Positions 63,965 through 64,000 of a stretch of DNA of 64,000 nt are shown piece by piece. This DNA comes from Brachyspira murdochii DSM 12563 (GTDB lineage Bacteria > Spirochaetota > Brachyspiria > Brachyspirales > Brachyspiraceae). The position numbers and the translations under genes are program-made. The notes under the pieces are model-generated. The model made no database searches. It was not told the DNA's origin and saw only the letters and a program-made list of their open reading frames with translations. Position 1 is the first letter of the stretch. The number at the start of each line of letters is the position of its first letter. Where the stretch lies: positions 1,240,001 to 1,304,000 of the forward strand of contig NC_014150.1 in the NCBI RefSeq assembly GCF_000092845.1, read 5' to 3'.

Positions 63965-64000
63965 GTACATAATATATAATCAAAAAAATAACAAAATCAT

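Noticed and set aside
63862-64000. Chromosome replication origin next to rpmH
   Set aside because: The gene cluster is typical of the origin region, but I see no TTATCCACA-like DnaA boxes in the 139 bases after rpmH and dnaA is not in the window.

Overview
The window is AT-rich chromosomal DNA from a spirochaete, most likely Brachyspira. The evidence is the codon and base style, loosely conserved spirochaetal lipoprotein boxes, chemotaxis genes beside a bactofilin and mreBCD, lipid A genes, and a 23S-5S rRNA unit with no 16S gene in front of it. The genus is an inference; no database was searched. I see no prophage, insertion sequence, CRISPR array or tRNA gene. The region reads as core genome whose gaps carry dispersed repeats.

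Layout. 1-5.4 kb: a tiny zinc-ribbon protein, a sodium:solute symporter, a MATE exporter, a Bax-inhibitor-like membrane protein and two small membrane proteins. 5.4-9.1 kb: 5S and 23S rRNA on the minus strand with promoter, leader, long processing stalk and terminator. 9.4-11.9 kb: a large protein with a cyclic-nucleotide-binding-like N-terminus. 12.7-18.9 kb: cheX, a cheY interrupted by an in-frame TAA, cheR, a bactofilin, a TPR protein, mreB-mreC-mreD and a CYTH protein. 19-24.3 kb: envelope proteins (candidate beta-barrel, DUF4390, two paralogous NlpC/P60 hydrolases) and ftsH. 24.5-32.4 kb: a P1-family peptidase, a symporter with a 36-residue accessory peptide, a YifB/ComM ATPase, a membrane-anchored AlbA_2 protein and thioredoxin reductase.

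32.5-39.3 kb (minus): mcsA plus an mcsB homologue that has lost its catalytic residues, ispD, a MATE protein with a charged coiled-coil tail, and a class A penicillin-binding protein. 39.3-44.6 kb: an intergenic zone with repeats, a broken small membrane gene and a tiny orphan transcription unit, then an ABC sugar-type importer (lipoprotein and two permeases, no ATPase). 44.6-47.1 kb: ffh-rpsP-khpA-rimM. 47.1-48.9 kb: NAD salvage (nadR-like and pnuC). 49-55.2 kb: a DUF305 lipoprotein, a zinc alcohol dehydrogenase behind a MerR-type promoter, two Hsp20 paralogues, a DUF3298 lipoprotein and a MoxR-like ATPase. 55.3-60 kb: a GHKL-fold ATPase, lpxB, lpxA, fabZ and an iron alcohol dehydrogenase. 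60.3-63.9 kb: khpB(jag)-yidC-yidD-rnpA-rpmH, the cluster usually found near the chromosome origin.

Most unexpected: (1) an intergenic element present twice (about 3490-3815 and 41889-42210) in which G-rich and C-rich arms at nearly fixed spacing form two nested helices with U.G wobbles, followed by a third hairpin; (2) a second dispersed repeat family ending in a conserved GAAACAAGTCT block; (3) the nonsense codon in cheY; (4) the apparent McsB pseudokinase; (5) a MerR-type 19-bp-spacer promoter in front of the alcohol dehydrogenase gene.
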